A stretch of DNA of 64,000 bases from Poecilobothrus nobilitatus (taxonomy: Eukaryota > Arthropoda > Insecta > Diptera > Dolichopodidae). The DNA is taken from contig OX352773.1 of the NCBI GenBank assembly GCA_947095535.1, positions 1,302,001 to 1,366,000 on the forward strand, read 5' to 3'. Of this stretch, positions 23,517-36,481 are shown in pieces. Within the stretch, counting starts at the first letter, position 1. Every line of letters begins with the position of its first letter. The notes beneath the pieces were generated by a model. That model was not told the DNA's origin and made no database searches. It saw nothing but the letters and a program-made list of their open reading frames with translations. The translations under genes were made by a program, and so were the position numbers.

Positions 23517-26009
23517 GGAAGGGTGTAGAGTAACCCCTAAGGATTTGTTAGAGGGGAATTTTTATACCGTTTTAAGGGCTTTCTATAGACCTATCTTTTA
23601 GGACCACAACAGTTTAAATAATTCTAACAATTTTTGAGATATGTACCGTTATTTAAGAATGTACGTTAAGAATGTTTCAAAATTTTGAAAATACTGTTAG
23701 AGCTCATTAATGCCAAACGCGCCACTCAGAATCACAGATTTTCATTATTTGTTTATTTTCCATTGTGCAAAAATTGCAAAATAATCGGGCGTGGTCACTA
23801 TTCAAAAGTTTTACCTAATATTATATTAATATTTTAATTATTGCCTACAGAAAAACCTATCACATTATCAGAATTTCTACATATTTATTAATTTCTATAT
23901 CCTAATAAATTCTATTATGCTTATTATTAGAATTATTTCGTTATTATTTGTTCCATTCTTTTTTTTATTTTCTTAAGAATAGTTTTAAATAAATTTGAAC
24001 ACTTTTCTTTTCAACGGAAAGTGGAATCTTCAACAGCCGCAAAAGAAATCTATAAACTCTTGGTAGTGTGGAGTTTTTGCCCCCTGAATCACCTTCTCCC
24101 GTAACCATAATATTAGGATAAGCAGCTTAACTTCAAATTCTTAGGAACACTGAAATAATAAGGCGCAACACTGAAACGAATCCCAGATTTTTTTATTAAT
24201 TCTTTACACATAATTCTTTATAATAATAAAATGTTTGATTTTGAAAAAAATCTATTTTCTATATTTGTTTATAATATATTATTTGTTTTGTATTTTGGAT
24301 TATTATTTATTTTGCATAGCTTATAATACACTAAAAATAATTTTGTTTCTCATTATACTAAGTGCGTAAAAAGTGCGTACTTTATAAAATGTTTGCCTTA
24401 GATTAATAGTAATGGTAAAAGTTGATATTATAAGACGTTGAATTCGTCGAGTAGTGAATAGTAACAATGTACTGGACGAAGTTAAATGAATTCTGGGAAT
24501 TAAAATATGTTGTTCATTCGATATGATATTCTGATCAAGCTAGGTAATACAATTTTGCATTGGAAAAAAAGCTGAAACATGTGTAACAACTAGTAATGTT
24601 TGGTAATGTTTATTTTCATTCGCTCCAATATCACGCAATAATTTATCTGTTAATTTTAAAACTAAAAGTGGTATATATATATATTATAAAGGGGACAAAG
24701 GACCCTTTAGCTCTAAAAATTAATTTTCTGCACATTAATTTTTTAATAAAGGTTGTGGACATGTAATTAGTGTTATCCAGCGCTCCAAAGTTCAAATTTG
24801 CCGTAATTCGTTGTTTGTTTAAATCTGTACATTTTTAGTCCTGTAACATTTTTCTGCTTAAATTTTAGTTTTTTTTTTCTAAATATTTTTAGTACGATTA
24901 CGATATCAGTGTATTCTTTCCTTTTTGCAATAAATCTTTTAATGCTACGCCAATATATACTTACATAATATTATATTATACTGACATATTATATTGTATT
25001 CATTTTTTTATCATTTTATTTTAATATCTTTTTATATTACTATTTTCTCTAGATTTGTGCAAAAAAGTGCAGAAGTTTTTGCCGAAGCTACAAAACTAGC
25101 ATTATATATACAGGTCTACATAAATGTATCAAACATAAAATGACACTTAAAATATTTGATTTAATTTTGTGATAAAATGATTGAGGTTTTTTTTTTTTAT
25201 CAATTTCATGATAAAAATATGGAATGAATAACATACCATATGGAATGTTCAGAACAGATTATAAATGCATATATTTTTAATAAATATTTTATTAACTATC
25301 TCACTCTCTTTATTTTTTTTTATAACATTTTTTTATTGCTTTAAATTATTTTAATTTAATTTTATATATTTTTATTAAAATAAAATTGTTCTATATTATT
25401 ACTTTTTTGTTTTTTTTTTTTTCTTTTAGTCAATTGAATCACATTTTAATCAACACAATAAACACATAAATACTCGTATATAATAAATATAATATAATGT
25501 GATGCAATATAATAAAATAATGTATATATAAAAAATTTTCAGAAAAAAAATTTAAGATATTTTTTTTTTTGAAAATTTTTTATATACCTTACCTATACAT
25601 TATTTTATTTCAATTTCATTTTATTAATCAACACGATTAATTCGTTGTTCTTTACAAATTTTCCAATTCAAAAGGTATCAAAAATCAAATAATTGAATAT
25701 ATTTTATTAATTGAAAAAAAAAAAAAATTAGTTTTCATGACAGTAAAAAAAATTTTATTTTATAATATAACAATAATAACAGAAAACAGAACAGCAAAAG
25801 AAAATATATGCATTTGTTTGGTTGTAGAAAATATTTGATGCAAAAAGGTCTATCTGTGGTATATAAGAACAAATAAAAATTCGTATATAGGTAATTAATA
25901 TTGTATAATACAATTTTTTAATTTTTCTTTTGACTTTAATATTTTTTTTGACAATTTTTTGTTTGTTTTGACAATTGTTTTAATACAAATCTAGTAGTGG
26001 ATTAATATT
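23517..26009. other. long AT-rich intergenic segment
   Basis: No gene, TIR element or SINE recognised. 23520-23800 is slightly less AT-rich and may be a decayed repeat. A hairpin lies at 25511-25609, and poly(T)/poly(A) runs are frequent. Confidence 0.4.
25511..25609. repeat. AT-rich hairpin
   Basis: AATAAAATAATGTATATATA with AAAAATTTTC (25511-25540) pairs with GAAAATTTTTTATATA (25571-25586) and TATACATTATTTTATT (25594-25609). Interrupted inverted repeat; no coding. Confidence 0.5.
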
Positions 26010-26175
26010 GTCCAGACTATATTAGCACTACAAAAATATGCGACTTTCAAAACTCCACTACTATTAAAACCAAAATTTTGTTAAAAATTTCTTATTACCT
26101 TGGTTCTTCAATATTTAATAATTACCCATATACATAAAAATATTAGGGGTCTTCACGTAAAAGTGCATCGAAAGA
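26010..26175 (+). repeat. old partial copy of the 1.65-kb repeat unit
   Basis: The segment from CTATATTAGCACTACAAA through CTTCACGTAAAAGTGCATCG matches 26808-26975 and its tandem partner near 30850-31018 with several substitutions. It predates the near-identical tandem pair that follows. Confidence 0.8.
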
Positions 26176-27015
26176 AGGTAGAAGATTCTCTAGGTACCTA
26201 CACTTATTTTTATAATTTTTACAACTTACTGTTAAATATTAAAAATCAAATTTGGATCAAATTTTTTATAGTGTTCATTAAGAAATTTATATCTACTTAC
26301 ATACATATATATTTTTTACCTATTCACCTATTTTAACTATATGACGTATAACTATCACGTAAGAAATAAGAATTTTTAAAGCTTTTTTTACTAAAAAAAT
26401 ATTCAAAAACATTCACAAAATTAGATAAAACTGTTCTAATGAAGTTTAGATACTGCACATAATTGTAATTTTTTTACCTTGAAAGTGCACAACAAAAAAT
26501 TACATACCAGAACGCAAGTGTCTAATTTGCACATAATTTGCAAGTACATACATGTGGACATATATATTTTGTAAAACCAAATTTTAATATATTTTTAGCC
26601 AATTTCTGAAAAATTTACTTATTAGTTTTGAGAACACCGTTTGAGTTAAAGAGATAAATTTTTAGGCGTAGATGGATTTCATAAAATAACTAGCAGCTGT
26701 AGAACAACTTTTTTATCTAGCCTTATCCGTTGTGGAGCGATAACTCAAACTTGTGTTTCTTTGTATATATTTCATAATTTTATTCATACAAAAAAAGTCG
26801 CAATTCCAGAGTATATTAGCACTACAAAATTATGCGACTTTCAAAACTCCACTACTATTAAAAGCAAAATTTTGTTAAAAGTTTCTTATTACCTTGGTTC
26901 TTCAATATTGAATAATTACCCATATACATAAACATGTTAGAGGTCTTCACGTAAAAGTGCATCGAAAGAAAAATTTCCTACTTTACAGATGACAAATATG
27001 TTGATTGGTTTAGAC

Positions 27016-29389
27016 CAGTGATGGCCAACCTACGGCCCGCGGGCCGGATCCGGCCCAGCAGGTTTTTTAATACGGCCCACCAATAAATTTCCCATTAAAA
27101 AATATATTAATTTAAAAAACCCGTGATGGAAGTTTTTTTTTATTATTATTTTTTCTAAGAATTTTAAATTATATTTTTTGAGTTCGGCAATGCAATATTT
27201 TGTGCTGGTTTTTCTTGCTAATTTTTTTTCTTCAAAAAAATTCAAAGAAATTGAAAAAATCATCTAAGTTGGCTTTGTTAAAAAAATTCTGTAGTTTGGT
27301 TGTTGATACAAAGTTTACAATTATATTCTTAAGTACTTTAAAATCAGTACGTTACTTGCGTTGTAGTTATACGTAATAAATATTTTGAATATCGAATAAT
27401 TTTGCAAAATAAAATAATTATTATAATTTTTAAAAAGTACGGTAAAGCAAAATGTTGAAAAAAAGAAAAATTGATTCGGAAGCTAGAGTATTTAATAATC
27501 GATGGAATGAAGATTATTTTTTTATTGAAAAAGGTACAAAAGCCTTGTGTTTGATATGTAAAGATACAATGTCAGTTTTTAAGGAATTTAATTTAAAGCG
27601 ACATTATGATAGTAAACATAAATCGACATTTGACAATTATAATGGACAATTTATTAAGAAAAGAAAAATTTAATGCTTTAAAAAAAAACTTAGAAAAACA
27701 ACAAAATGTGTTTAAAAAAAATCTAAACGAAAATGTGTCCGCTATAAGTGCTAGTGTTCAAGTTGCATATTTGATTGCATCTGAAAGTAAACCTTTTAGT
27801 GATGGCGAGTTCACAAAGCGTTGTATGCTAAAAGTGGTTTCCGAAATGTGTCCAGAAAAACTACCAGCTATAAATCAGGTTAGTTTATCCCGACAAACTA
27901 TTACAAGACGAATTGAAAATATCGGTCAAGATTTAATGCAGCAACTGTGTGAGAAATCAAATGAAACAACATATTTTTCTCTAGCGTTAGATGAAAGTAC
28001 TGACATAAAGGACACTGCCCAACTACTTATTTTTATACGAAGTATAAATTTTAATTTTGAAGTATGTGAAGAATTAGCAGAGCTTCATAGTATGTACGGT
28101 ACATCTACAGGTGAAGATTTATTTAAAAATCTTTGTAGTACTGTTGAAAAATTAGGTTTAGATATGCGAAAGTTAACTGGTATTACAACTGATGGAGCAA
28201 GAAGTATGACAGGAAAAAATATAGGTATTTTGGGAAGACTTACTAAAAATCAAGAAGATATTGGTGCAAAACCACCAATCGCATTGCACTGTATTATTCA
28301 CCAGGAATCTCTTTGTGGCAAAGTTTTAGATCTTCGTCACATAATGGACATTGTTATACCAACAGTAAATTTTATCCGATCAAGAGGCCTTAATCATCGA
28401 CAATTTCGTAATTTTCTAGCTGAACTTGAGTCGGAATATGCCAATATTCTTTTGCACAGTAATGTACGTTGGCTTAGTCGCGGAAAGGTCTTATACAGGT
28501 TCTTTCAGTTACGTAATGAAATCGATATCTTCATGATTGAAAAAGGAAAAGAAATAAAAGAATTATCAAGCAAAGAATGGCTTTTCGATCTTGCTTTTTT
28601 GGTTGACATTACGCATCATCTTAATTCTCTCAATACTAAACTACAAGGAAAAGATAAGTTACTACCCGAAGTATAAGGTCATATTATGGCCTTTGAAAAT
28701 ATGCTGATTTTGTTTAAAAATCAATTAAAAGAGGAAAATCTTGTTCATTTTGAATGTTGTACTGAACTTAAAAAAGTTTATATATTTGAAAAAACACGCT
28801 TTGTTGCTTTAATTCAGATACTTGCAGATGAATTTTTGCGACGTTTCACTGATATGCGTTCAAAAGAAGATGACATAAAGTTATTTGAAAATCCATTTTC
28901 TGTTGTTGCAGGCAACTACAATGCTTCCTTACAGCTAGAACTCATTGAAATTCAAGCAGCCTCATATTTGAAAGACAGGTTTCAAGAATGTAAGGGAAAA
29001 TTACTTGAATTTTATAAATTTTTGTCAGTCAATAATTTCCCAAATATCAGAGATCTTGCCATGCAATTTTCCCCATTATTTGGGTCAACTTACATATGTG
29101 AGCAGACATTTTCTCGAATGAAATTAAATAAATCCAAAATCAGAAATAGAATAAATGACGATCATCTTCATTCCGTATTGCGAATTGGTGTGTCATCTTT
29201 TCAACCTCGGTTACAAAAAATTGTTAAAGATATACAACCGCAAGTCTCTCATTAAATGTACATTTTTTTGTAATAATAAAAAATTTAAATTATGAATATG
29301 TTGTTTTACAAATTTTTGTCAATATCGGCCCAGTTATATATATATAAATATTATCTGGCCCAATTCCTATAAAAGGTTGGACACCACTG
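27016..29389 (+). mobile_element. hAT transposon (GTF2IRD2/ZBED-like), complete ends
   Basis: Terminal inverted repeats are CAGTGATGGCCAACCT (27016-27031) and, at the right end, the complement of CAGTGGTGTCCAACCT (ending at 29389), with two mismatches in 16. The flanks are the 8-bp duplication GTTTAGAC at 27008-27015 and 29390-29397. The empty site, a single GTTTAGAC, is preserved at 31051-31058 in the tandem partner. The 5' end carries a GC-rich GGCCCGCGGGCC palindrome. It encodes a BED-finger transposase broken by one frameshift and one stop. Confidence 0.97.
27452..29255 (+). pseudogene. hAT transposase, BED finger plus RNase H fold
   Basis: In a working element it would bind the TIRs and cut and paste the transposon. 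The frame starting at 27452 has a BED-type zinc finger (C33-x2-C36 and H51-x4-H56). A one-base shift around 27655 moves the protein into the frame that is open to 28676, with L-A-L-D-E-S-T-D and T-T-D-G-A-R-S-M-T-G acidic-residue motifs and N-V-R-W-L-S. A TAA at 28674-28676 interrupts that frame. The same frame continues from 28686 to 29255 with the C-terminal hAT dimerisation motif (Y-I-C-E-Q-T-F-S-R-M-K). It resembles proteins annotated as GTF2-I repeat domain-containing protein 2-like and ZBED5-like. Only two lesions are visible, so inactivation is fairly recent. Confidence 0.93.
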
Positions 29390-32373
29390 GTTTAGACTTT
29401 AGAGAAACGTTTATTGGTATCTTCCCATAAATGTTGATTGGTATTTTTAAAAAATGTTAGTTGGTTTCTATCTGTTATATTATATTATTATTTGAATAAA
29501 TTCCTATTTTTCACTTTGAAAAACTAAAATAGGTATAATTTTTGAGTTTCGAAAATAAATAATTTTTAAATAAAAAAAAATTAAAAAAATGTTTAAATCA
29601 TTTTTATAGATTTTTTTAGTCCAATGTGCTATTTTTATTTGATGTACTGGGAGTAAATTAAAATAATTTAAATAATTTCCAAAACAGAAACCAAATAAAT
29701 TCTAAAAACGAAATTTCAAATTAACTTCAAAAAAATATATTCGACTTTATTTCCTCGAACAAATAAAATATGCAATGGGTTAAGGTAGAGGATATTTTAG
29801 TTGAAGATCGGAGGATCGATGCATATTTTTTATACTGAAACAACAATTTCTGTCAAAAATTTCGTCAAATCCTCCGATGTTTGCTAGTCTTGTTTGCACT
29901 TTTACGTGAACTTAAGACCCCTATTAATTCATTGTCAAATTACTCCTCTATTATAAGAGCAAAGATGCATAAAATATTATTATTTATATATATATATATT
30001 TAGAATATACTATACAAACATACATACCCCGCCGTCAGAAATAAAAAAATTTGACACTTTTTTTTTGAATATTCAAAAGTAAAAAAAACAAGTAAGTTTC
30101 AAATTTTATTAAAAATAAAATTTAAGGACAAGCGAAATATTTTCTAGTATGCTTTGATTGAACTGTGCCACATATTTCAATTAATATTTACCTCTTATTG
30201 AGCGGTTATTTTCAAACATTTCTATTTCCAGCAATATTTCTAACAAATTTTTAAGAAAAAAAAATATTTCGATTTGAATGAAAAAAGTGCAATAGTATTT
30301 TATTTGTCATGTATGTATACATAATATAAACGTACACAAATCATAATATTGATTTTGATGCAAACTTCAGCAAATAATATTTTGTAAATTGCAAGAAAAT
30401 TATTTTGTACACATAATAATATTATAAAAGTTAAATACCTATCCTTAAATTTTATTTTTAAAAAAATTTCAAAATTACATACATAATTATGTATGTATGT
30501 ATGTATGTAAAACTTGTTTTTTGTAAAGCAGTAACAATTCAATTCAATTTTTAAAGTAAAAATACAAATAATTTTTCATATTTCTCAATGGAAGCGACGA
30601 ATTTTTATTAGAATAATCACGAATACACTTATTCCAATAACAGTAAATTTTTATATACAATCATCCAGTGTTGGTATAGACAGTACTTTAGTACCAAATT
30701 TGGTACTTTTTATAAAAATAAAAATAAAATAACTAGCAGCTGTAGAACAACTTTTTTATCTAGCCTTATCCGTTGTGGAGCGATAACTCAAACTTGTGTT
30801 TCTTTGTATATATTTCATAATTTTATTCATACAAAAAAAGTCGCAATTCCAGAGTATATTAGCACTACAAAATTATGTGACTTTCAAAACTCCACTACTA
30901 TTAAAAGCAAAATTTTGTTAAAAGTTTCTTATTACCTTGGTTCTTCAATATTGAATAATTACCCATATACATAAACATGTTAGAGGTCTTCACGTAAAAG
31001 TGCATCGAAAGAAAAATTTCCTACTTTACAGATGACAAATATGTTGATTGGTTTAGACTTTAGAGAAACGTTTATTGGTATCTTCCCATAAATGTTGATT
31101 GGTATTTTTAAAAAATGTTAGTTGGTTTCTATCTGTTATATTATATTATTATTTGAATAAATTCCTATTTTTCACTTTGAAAAACTAAAATAGGTATAAT
31201 TTTTGAGTTTCGAAAATAAATAATTTTTAAATAAAAAAAAATTAAAAAAATGTTTAAATCATTTTTATAGATTTTTTTAGTCCAATGTGCTATTTTTATT
31301 TGATGTACTGGGAGTAAATTAAAATAATTTAAATAATTTCCAAAACAGAAACCAAATAAATTCTAAAAACGAAATTTCAAATTAACTTCAAAAAAATATA
31401 TTCGACTTTATTTCCTCGAACAAATAAAATATGCAATGGGTTAAGGTAGAGGATATTTTAGTTGAAGATCGGAGGATCGATGCATATTTTTTATACTGAA
31501 ACAACAATTTCTGTCAAAAATTTCGTCAAATCCTCCGATGTTTGCTAGTCTTGTTTGCACTTTTACGTGAACTTAAGACCCCTATTAATGCATTGTCAAA
31601 TTACTCCTCTATTATAAGAGCAAAGATGCATAAAATATTATTATTTATATATATATATATTTAGAATATACTATACAAACATACATACCCCGCCGTCAGA
31701 AATAAAAAAATTTGACACTTTTTTTTTGAATATTCAAAAGTAAAAAAAACAAGTAAGTTTCAAATTTTATTAAAAATAAAATTTAAGGACAAGCGAAATA
31801 TTTTCTAGTATGCTTTGATTGAACTGTGCCACATATTTCAATTAATATTTACCTCTTATTGAGCGGTTATTTTCAAACATTTCTATTTCCAGCAATATTT
31901 CTAACAAATTTTTAAGAAAAAAAAATATTTCGATTTGAATGAAAAAAGTGCAATAGTATTTTATTTGTCATGTATGTATACATAATATAAACGTACATAA
32001 ATCATAATATTGATTTTGATGCAAACTTCAGCAAATAATATTTTGTAAATTGCAAGAAAATTATTTTGTACACATAATAATATTATAAAAGTTAAATACC
32101 TATCCTTAAATTTTATTTTTAAAAAAATTTCAAAATTACATACATAATTATGTATGTATGTATGTATGTAAAACTTGTTTTTTGTAAAGCAGTAACAATT
32201 CAATTCAATTTTTAAAGTAAAAATACAAATAATTTTTCATATTTCTCAATGGAAGCGACGAATTTTTATTAGAATAATCACGAATATACTTATTCCAATA
32301 ACAGTAAATTTTTGTATACAATCATCCAGTGTTGGTATAGACAGTACTTTAGTACCAAATTTGGTACTTTTTA

Positions 32374-32847
32374 AATCTAGGGTACCATTGCACGGTTTAA
32401 TGAAAATTTAAAATTTTTCGTACAATTTTAATTATATTCTCACTGGATAAAAATTGATTATATCGTAACTTATCAGAACATGAAGAAATTAAAAAAAAAT
32501 GAAAAATTTATCTATTTCAGATTTTTAGGCAAAGGTAGGAAATGTCAAAAATACCTTCAATGAACGCTAATTTTTAAATATTGCAAGAATTGCAAAAGGT
32601 GTTTTGTCTATTTTCCATTCCTCAGCCAATGGTGAGAAGATATTTTCTTCTCTTACTTTGAACAAAACTTCCTTACGAAATAGATGAAAAACAGAAACTG
32701 TATCGCCAATTTTAGAAACAAAAGATTTATTAAAAGCTGGCAGTTCAAATTGTTTTAATTTTAATTTGTCAAAAATAAAATATAATTAATACTAATAATA
32801 ATGCCAGTGATATCAGTGATTTGGTTTAAAATGTTTCTATTTAATTT
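32374..32847. other. AT-rich segment, no gene seen
   Basis: It contains TTTGTCTATTTTCCATTCC and a short stretch that might be decayed hAT C-terminal coding (32600-32760), but no frame is convincing. Confidence 0.3.
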
Positions 32848-33046
32848 GTTTGTTTAGTGCACTCTCCTGTCACATAAATGTAACAAGGAAATTACACATC
32901 CTTTCCTTTTCACGTGTGGCTGTACATGTCATAAGAGGGAATTACTTTTCATCCCACATCCCACGTCAGTGGGATTCGAACCCACACTCCCTCGGTGTTT
33001 ACAGCGTATTTTATACGCTCTTACCCACTAGGCCACAGAAGCCCCC
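32848..33046 (-). mobile_element. tRNA-derived SINE, copy 2
   Basis: Same head and body as the copy at 18.0 kb, slightly diverged, with a B-box reading GGTTCGAATCC on the minus strand. Flanked by the 12-bp duplication TCTATTTAATTT at 32836-32847 and 33047-33058. The tail is short and poorly A-rich, suggesting an older insertion. Confidence 0.92.
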
Positions 33047-33058
33047 TCTATTTAATTT

Positions 33059-33966
33059 TTTTACTTATATAAGTAGGTATAGTTTAGGTAGGTTTTTTAT
33101 GCATAGGTAGGTTATAGGTATTATGTATAGGTAGGTTTTTTATGCACAAGTTTAAAATACAATGTGTGTTCAATTTGCTTTTTTATAATTTATATAGATG
33201 TAATGTTTTAATTTGTAGTTTGTAGAATGTTATACGTACATTGTTATTAATTGCAACAAAGAAATGTTTAATTTTTCTTACTTTGTTCTGTTTTAATTAT
33301 TTTTTTTGGTAAAATTTTTCAAGTTTTGACACAATTTTCGGTACTTATTCAAATGTAGATAATACGATATTACATAAAATATTCGATTTTTTTTTATTAA
33401 TATAAAATTCGGCAGACTTAGATAATTATATTTCATAACAGAAGTCAGAAACTTACTAAATATTATAGAAACGGATATTTTTCTTAAAAAAAAGAAAAAA
33501 ATAACATAGAAAATATCATTTTAGCCTTCTCTCACAATAGATTCATAACTTTGTACTAATTTATTATTAGACCATTAATAGTATTGTTAGCCGTGGAAAA
33601 AAATAAGATTTATTAGATAATATGACAATATCATCAGATCAGATATTATAGTCTTTGAAATTGCTTAGTATGTGTGAATTCCGTCACGGAAAAGATTTCA
33701 CCGCCAGAGAAACATGAATCTTTTATTAAATATACCAAAGACATCTTCCAAAGTACGGGTGAGTTCCATATTGTAAAAAAAAACTGTTTTTAAATCGCCT
33801 TTAAACTGCATTTAAATTTCAATTTTATACTTACCTACTTATTGTCAAAAATTTGCGATCTAGTATTTTTACATTATGGAACAAGTTGAAATTTTTATAA
33901 AACTGTTGATAGTTGAGATGAAAACACTTGATTGTTGTTTTCTAGTATTACCAGAAATTATATATA
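33059..33966. other. AT-rich intergenic segment
   Basis: A GTAGGTTTTTTATGCA / GTAGGTTATAGGTATTATG iteration lies at 33080-33150. No gene seen. Confidence 0.4.
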
Positions 33967-34325
33967 TATAGATAACGCAAGCAGAACAAAAAATGTCAAT
34001 AATTCTCGAATTTTTTTCAGATTTTAAGTGCCCCATTTGCTCTCTAATTTTTTCCTATGCTTTTTTCTCTTTCTCAAATCTCCTCAATAGTTCTTTTAAA
34101 AAAATATCCTCGTGAATATTTGATTCTATTTTAATTTTAGATACATACATGATAAATATTTATTTTTTATTTTGTTTTTTTTTCTTTTTTTCTTCAAAAA
34201 CTTTAAACCTTTAAAACTTCTTTTTAGAAGAATGCATTCAAATAAAAGACAATATTGCCATATAATTTGTATGATTCACGAATTTTTTTTTGAAACTAAA
34301 GTTTTAAAATTTTTTTAAGGATTTA
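33967..34325 (+). repeat. dispersed repeat, unfilled copy
   Basis: It matches both flanks of the Jockey insertion (14936-15131 and 17861-18016) without interruption. The site where Jockey landed reads TAGATACATACATGATAA here. Confidence 0.85.
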
Positions 34326-34449
34326 TTTTTATGTATAATTTGTACAACTCGAAACCATTATTAGATTATTTACCATTATAAAACTATTTTTAAAACTATT
34401 TAGGTAATACTCGAATTTAGCCAAAATACACGATAACAAATCTTGAATA

Positions 34450-34945
34450 CATGCTTCGTTTACACCATAGATATATTATTTATTAAGTACTTTAGATTGG
34501 CATTTTCTTTTTCACTCTAATTTATTTTCCTATACACGAAATTTCAGTCAAAAATAAAACATATGACATCCAAGTAATGTCGCTCATTTGACGTAAGTTT
34601 GATGCCAGCTGTTTTTAAATCATAAAATTTCATTAAAATTATCATAAAATCGCAGTACAGTTTCTCTCATAGATATTGGATATATTATCGTTCTGCAAAT
34701 AAAATTAATGAATATAAAAGAAAAGTTGAAAAATTAAATGTTAGTATTTTACACATATTTTAAGTTTTTAAATTATTAAATTTTAAATTAGTTAGTTTAA
34801 ATTGTTCAAATTGTTGTTTCCAGGGGAAACTAAATTTAAATTTACACAAAAAAAAAACATCAATAAACAGCTGACTCAAAATTGACTGAATTTTCTTTTA
34901 TATAGCCATTCTAAAGTACTTAATATATATATGGTTTACACAATT
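34450..34945. mobile_element. inverted-repeat-bounded element (MITE-like)
   Basis: The left part CCATAGATATATTATTTATT, then AAGTACTTTAGA, is mirrored by the complement of 34905-34945 (CCATATATATATTAAGTACT). The inversion continues through TTCAGTCAA and GCCAGCTGTTT on the left against TCAGCTGTTT on the right. It is related to the 19.4-kb element. Non-coding. Confidence 0.55.
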
Positions 34946-36289
34946 TTAGTCTAAAGTCGCTAACAATTAAAATATTTTAAAAATTACTTTATTTATTTAT
35001 CATTATAATTAGAAATAAAAAAAAACAAGGTAGAATGTAAACCAACGGTTTTTAAAAGCGCACATTTCCAAAACTCAATACAAACTGTTAAGAATTGTGA
35101 CTTGCACAAAAATTTTAAAATTTCATTTAATAAGAAAAAACGTGAAAATAGGACATTTTTGAAATTTTTAGGGGCTGTAAGTCCGGAAACCTATATAACT
35201 AAGAAAAGCCGTTAACACACGTAAAAATATATTATTGAACCTTTAATTTTCATGTCTTGCCGAAGAAAAATTTTTACAGGTGCCTAAGTTATAGGTGTCT
35301 AAAAATAGCAAATTTTCAATTTTTGTGGCGTAATAACTCTTAAAGAGGGGGTGTTACCAAAAAATTTTCTGAGGAAACTTATACTAATTCTAGTTCTTTC
35401 CTGCCTCAAAATTTTTTTGGAAATGTGCTAAAAAGAATTCACTTTGAAAATACCCTATTATTACGAAACGGTATAATAAAATTTATTTATAATGTTTGTA
35501 TTTTTATATTTTAAAACTAGTTAGAAGAGTTGTCAATAATTTGGTTGTATTTCTTTGTTTTTAATTTTAAATATTTTATTTATTCAAAAAATAATGCAAA
35601 AAACGTATTTTAACATTTTTCTTTCAATCTAACATTTTCGCATAGAGTTTTTAATATCTTTTGTATATACAAATTGAAGTAAATCAAATAATTATATATT
35701 ATAACATGGCAACACTATATAAATAATTTACTTGTGATTTCTTAAGTATTCTATTTTGGATGGACCATAACCTTCATTAATTTTTAGAAATGTAGGTTAT
35801 GAGAAAATCAATTTAGGTTATGAGAAATGTCATTTTCTGAGTTTTTTTCCGCTCATTTTTTTTGTATGTATTTTACTAACACAAACAAATATTTCAGTGT
35901 CCAAGCTAAATTTGAGCAGTAAGTTATACAATGTTTTTATTAAAATAAGTTAATTTTTTTTATAGAAGTGAAAAATTAAAAGTTCTTTTGTTCTTAATCA
36001 TTCATCAATCAAGAAGTTGGAACATAATTTCTATTCAAAAAGTAAGAAAAAATTTTTTTTTATTATTGTTTAGAATTTGTTTACAAATTTATTTGATTTT
36101 CAATCTCAATCTTAATTATTTTATTCTTATTATTAGTCTCAATTATTTTATTCATTAACTTGTTGCAAAACTTATAATTAAAATTTTCCATTTTTCTGAG
36201 TCTTTATTTATCTACATACTTTTATTATCTTTTCGATCTCTTTTGCTTGCATTAGCATGAACATATAATATATTCATCCTCTGTTTAGA
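34946..36289. other. intergenic segment with a possible decayed repeat
   Basis: 35100-35470 is less AT-rich and non-coding (GGGGCTGTAAGTCCGG, TAACTCTTAAAGAGGGGG). Around 35766 the string CATAACCTTCATTAATTTTT matches the P-like terminal repeat with one mismatch, followed by two AGGTTATGAGAAA motifs. It is probably a solitary P-like end. Confidence 0.45.
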
Positions 36290-36481
36290 ATGTTTCAAAA
36301 TATAAAATTGGATTCCCGCAAATCAGGTAAAACCTGCGCCACATGCAAAAATAGTATGCTGATTTTTAATGGAAGGCTCTACAGATTACCAAAGGATCGT
36401 AGCTTGTTTGATATATGGACTTCAAAATGTATACATTTATCTTATAATTTTGTTTTACAAGAGTTTTTAATGCCGAATTGA
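36290..36481 (+). pseudogene. THAP-like exon fragment
   Basis: A 63-codon frame shows C-A-T-C-K-N, then G-R-L-Y-R-L-P-K-D and I-W-x-S-K-C, reminiscent of the first half of a THAP-type domain with its L-P-K-D motif. CTGTTTAG just upstream could be an acceptor. The frame then runs into an AT-driven tail. The nearby P-like terminal sequence (35766) hints at a transposon source. The evidence is modest. Confidence 0.35.

Larger units (their letters stand above)
26682..32373 (+). repeat. 1649-bp tandem duplication, left copy filled by hAT
   Basis: The left copy is 26682-30712 and the right copy 30725-32373. Removing the hAT element (2374 bp) and one 8-bp target duplication from the left copy gives exactly the right-copy length. 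Only a handful of substitutions was noticed (for example ATTATGCGAC against ATTATGTGAC near 26834/30876), so the duplication is recent. The units are non-coding; the open frames at 30300-30542 and 31961-32203 are AT-driven. The junction is an A/T-rich TATAAAAATAAAAA spacer. Confidence 0.95.

Noticed and set aside
27030..27263. 77-codon minus-strand ORF with a Gly/Pro-rich end
   Set aside because: It is a reading through the GC-rich terminal repeat of the hAT element.
30300..30542. 80-codon ORF duplicated at 31961-32203
   Set aside because: The repetition is explained by the tandem duplication; the protein is AT-driven with no family signature.
32980..33046. Functional tRNA genes at the SINE heads
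   Set aside because: The heads continue directly into a SINE body and A-rich tail, with target duplications; the anticodon arm is not canonical.
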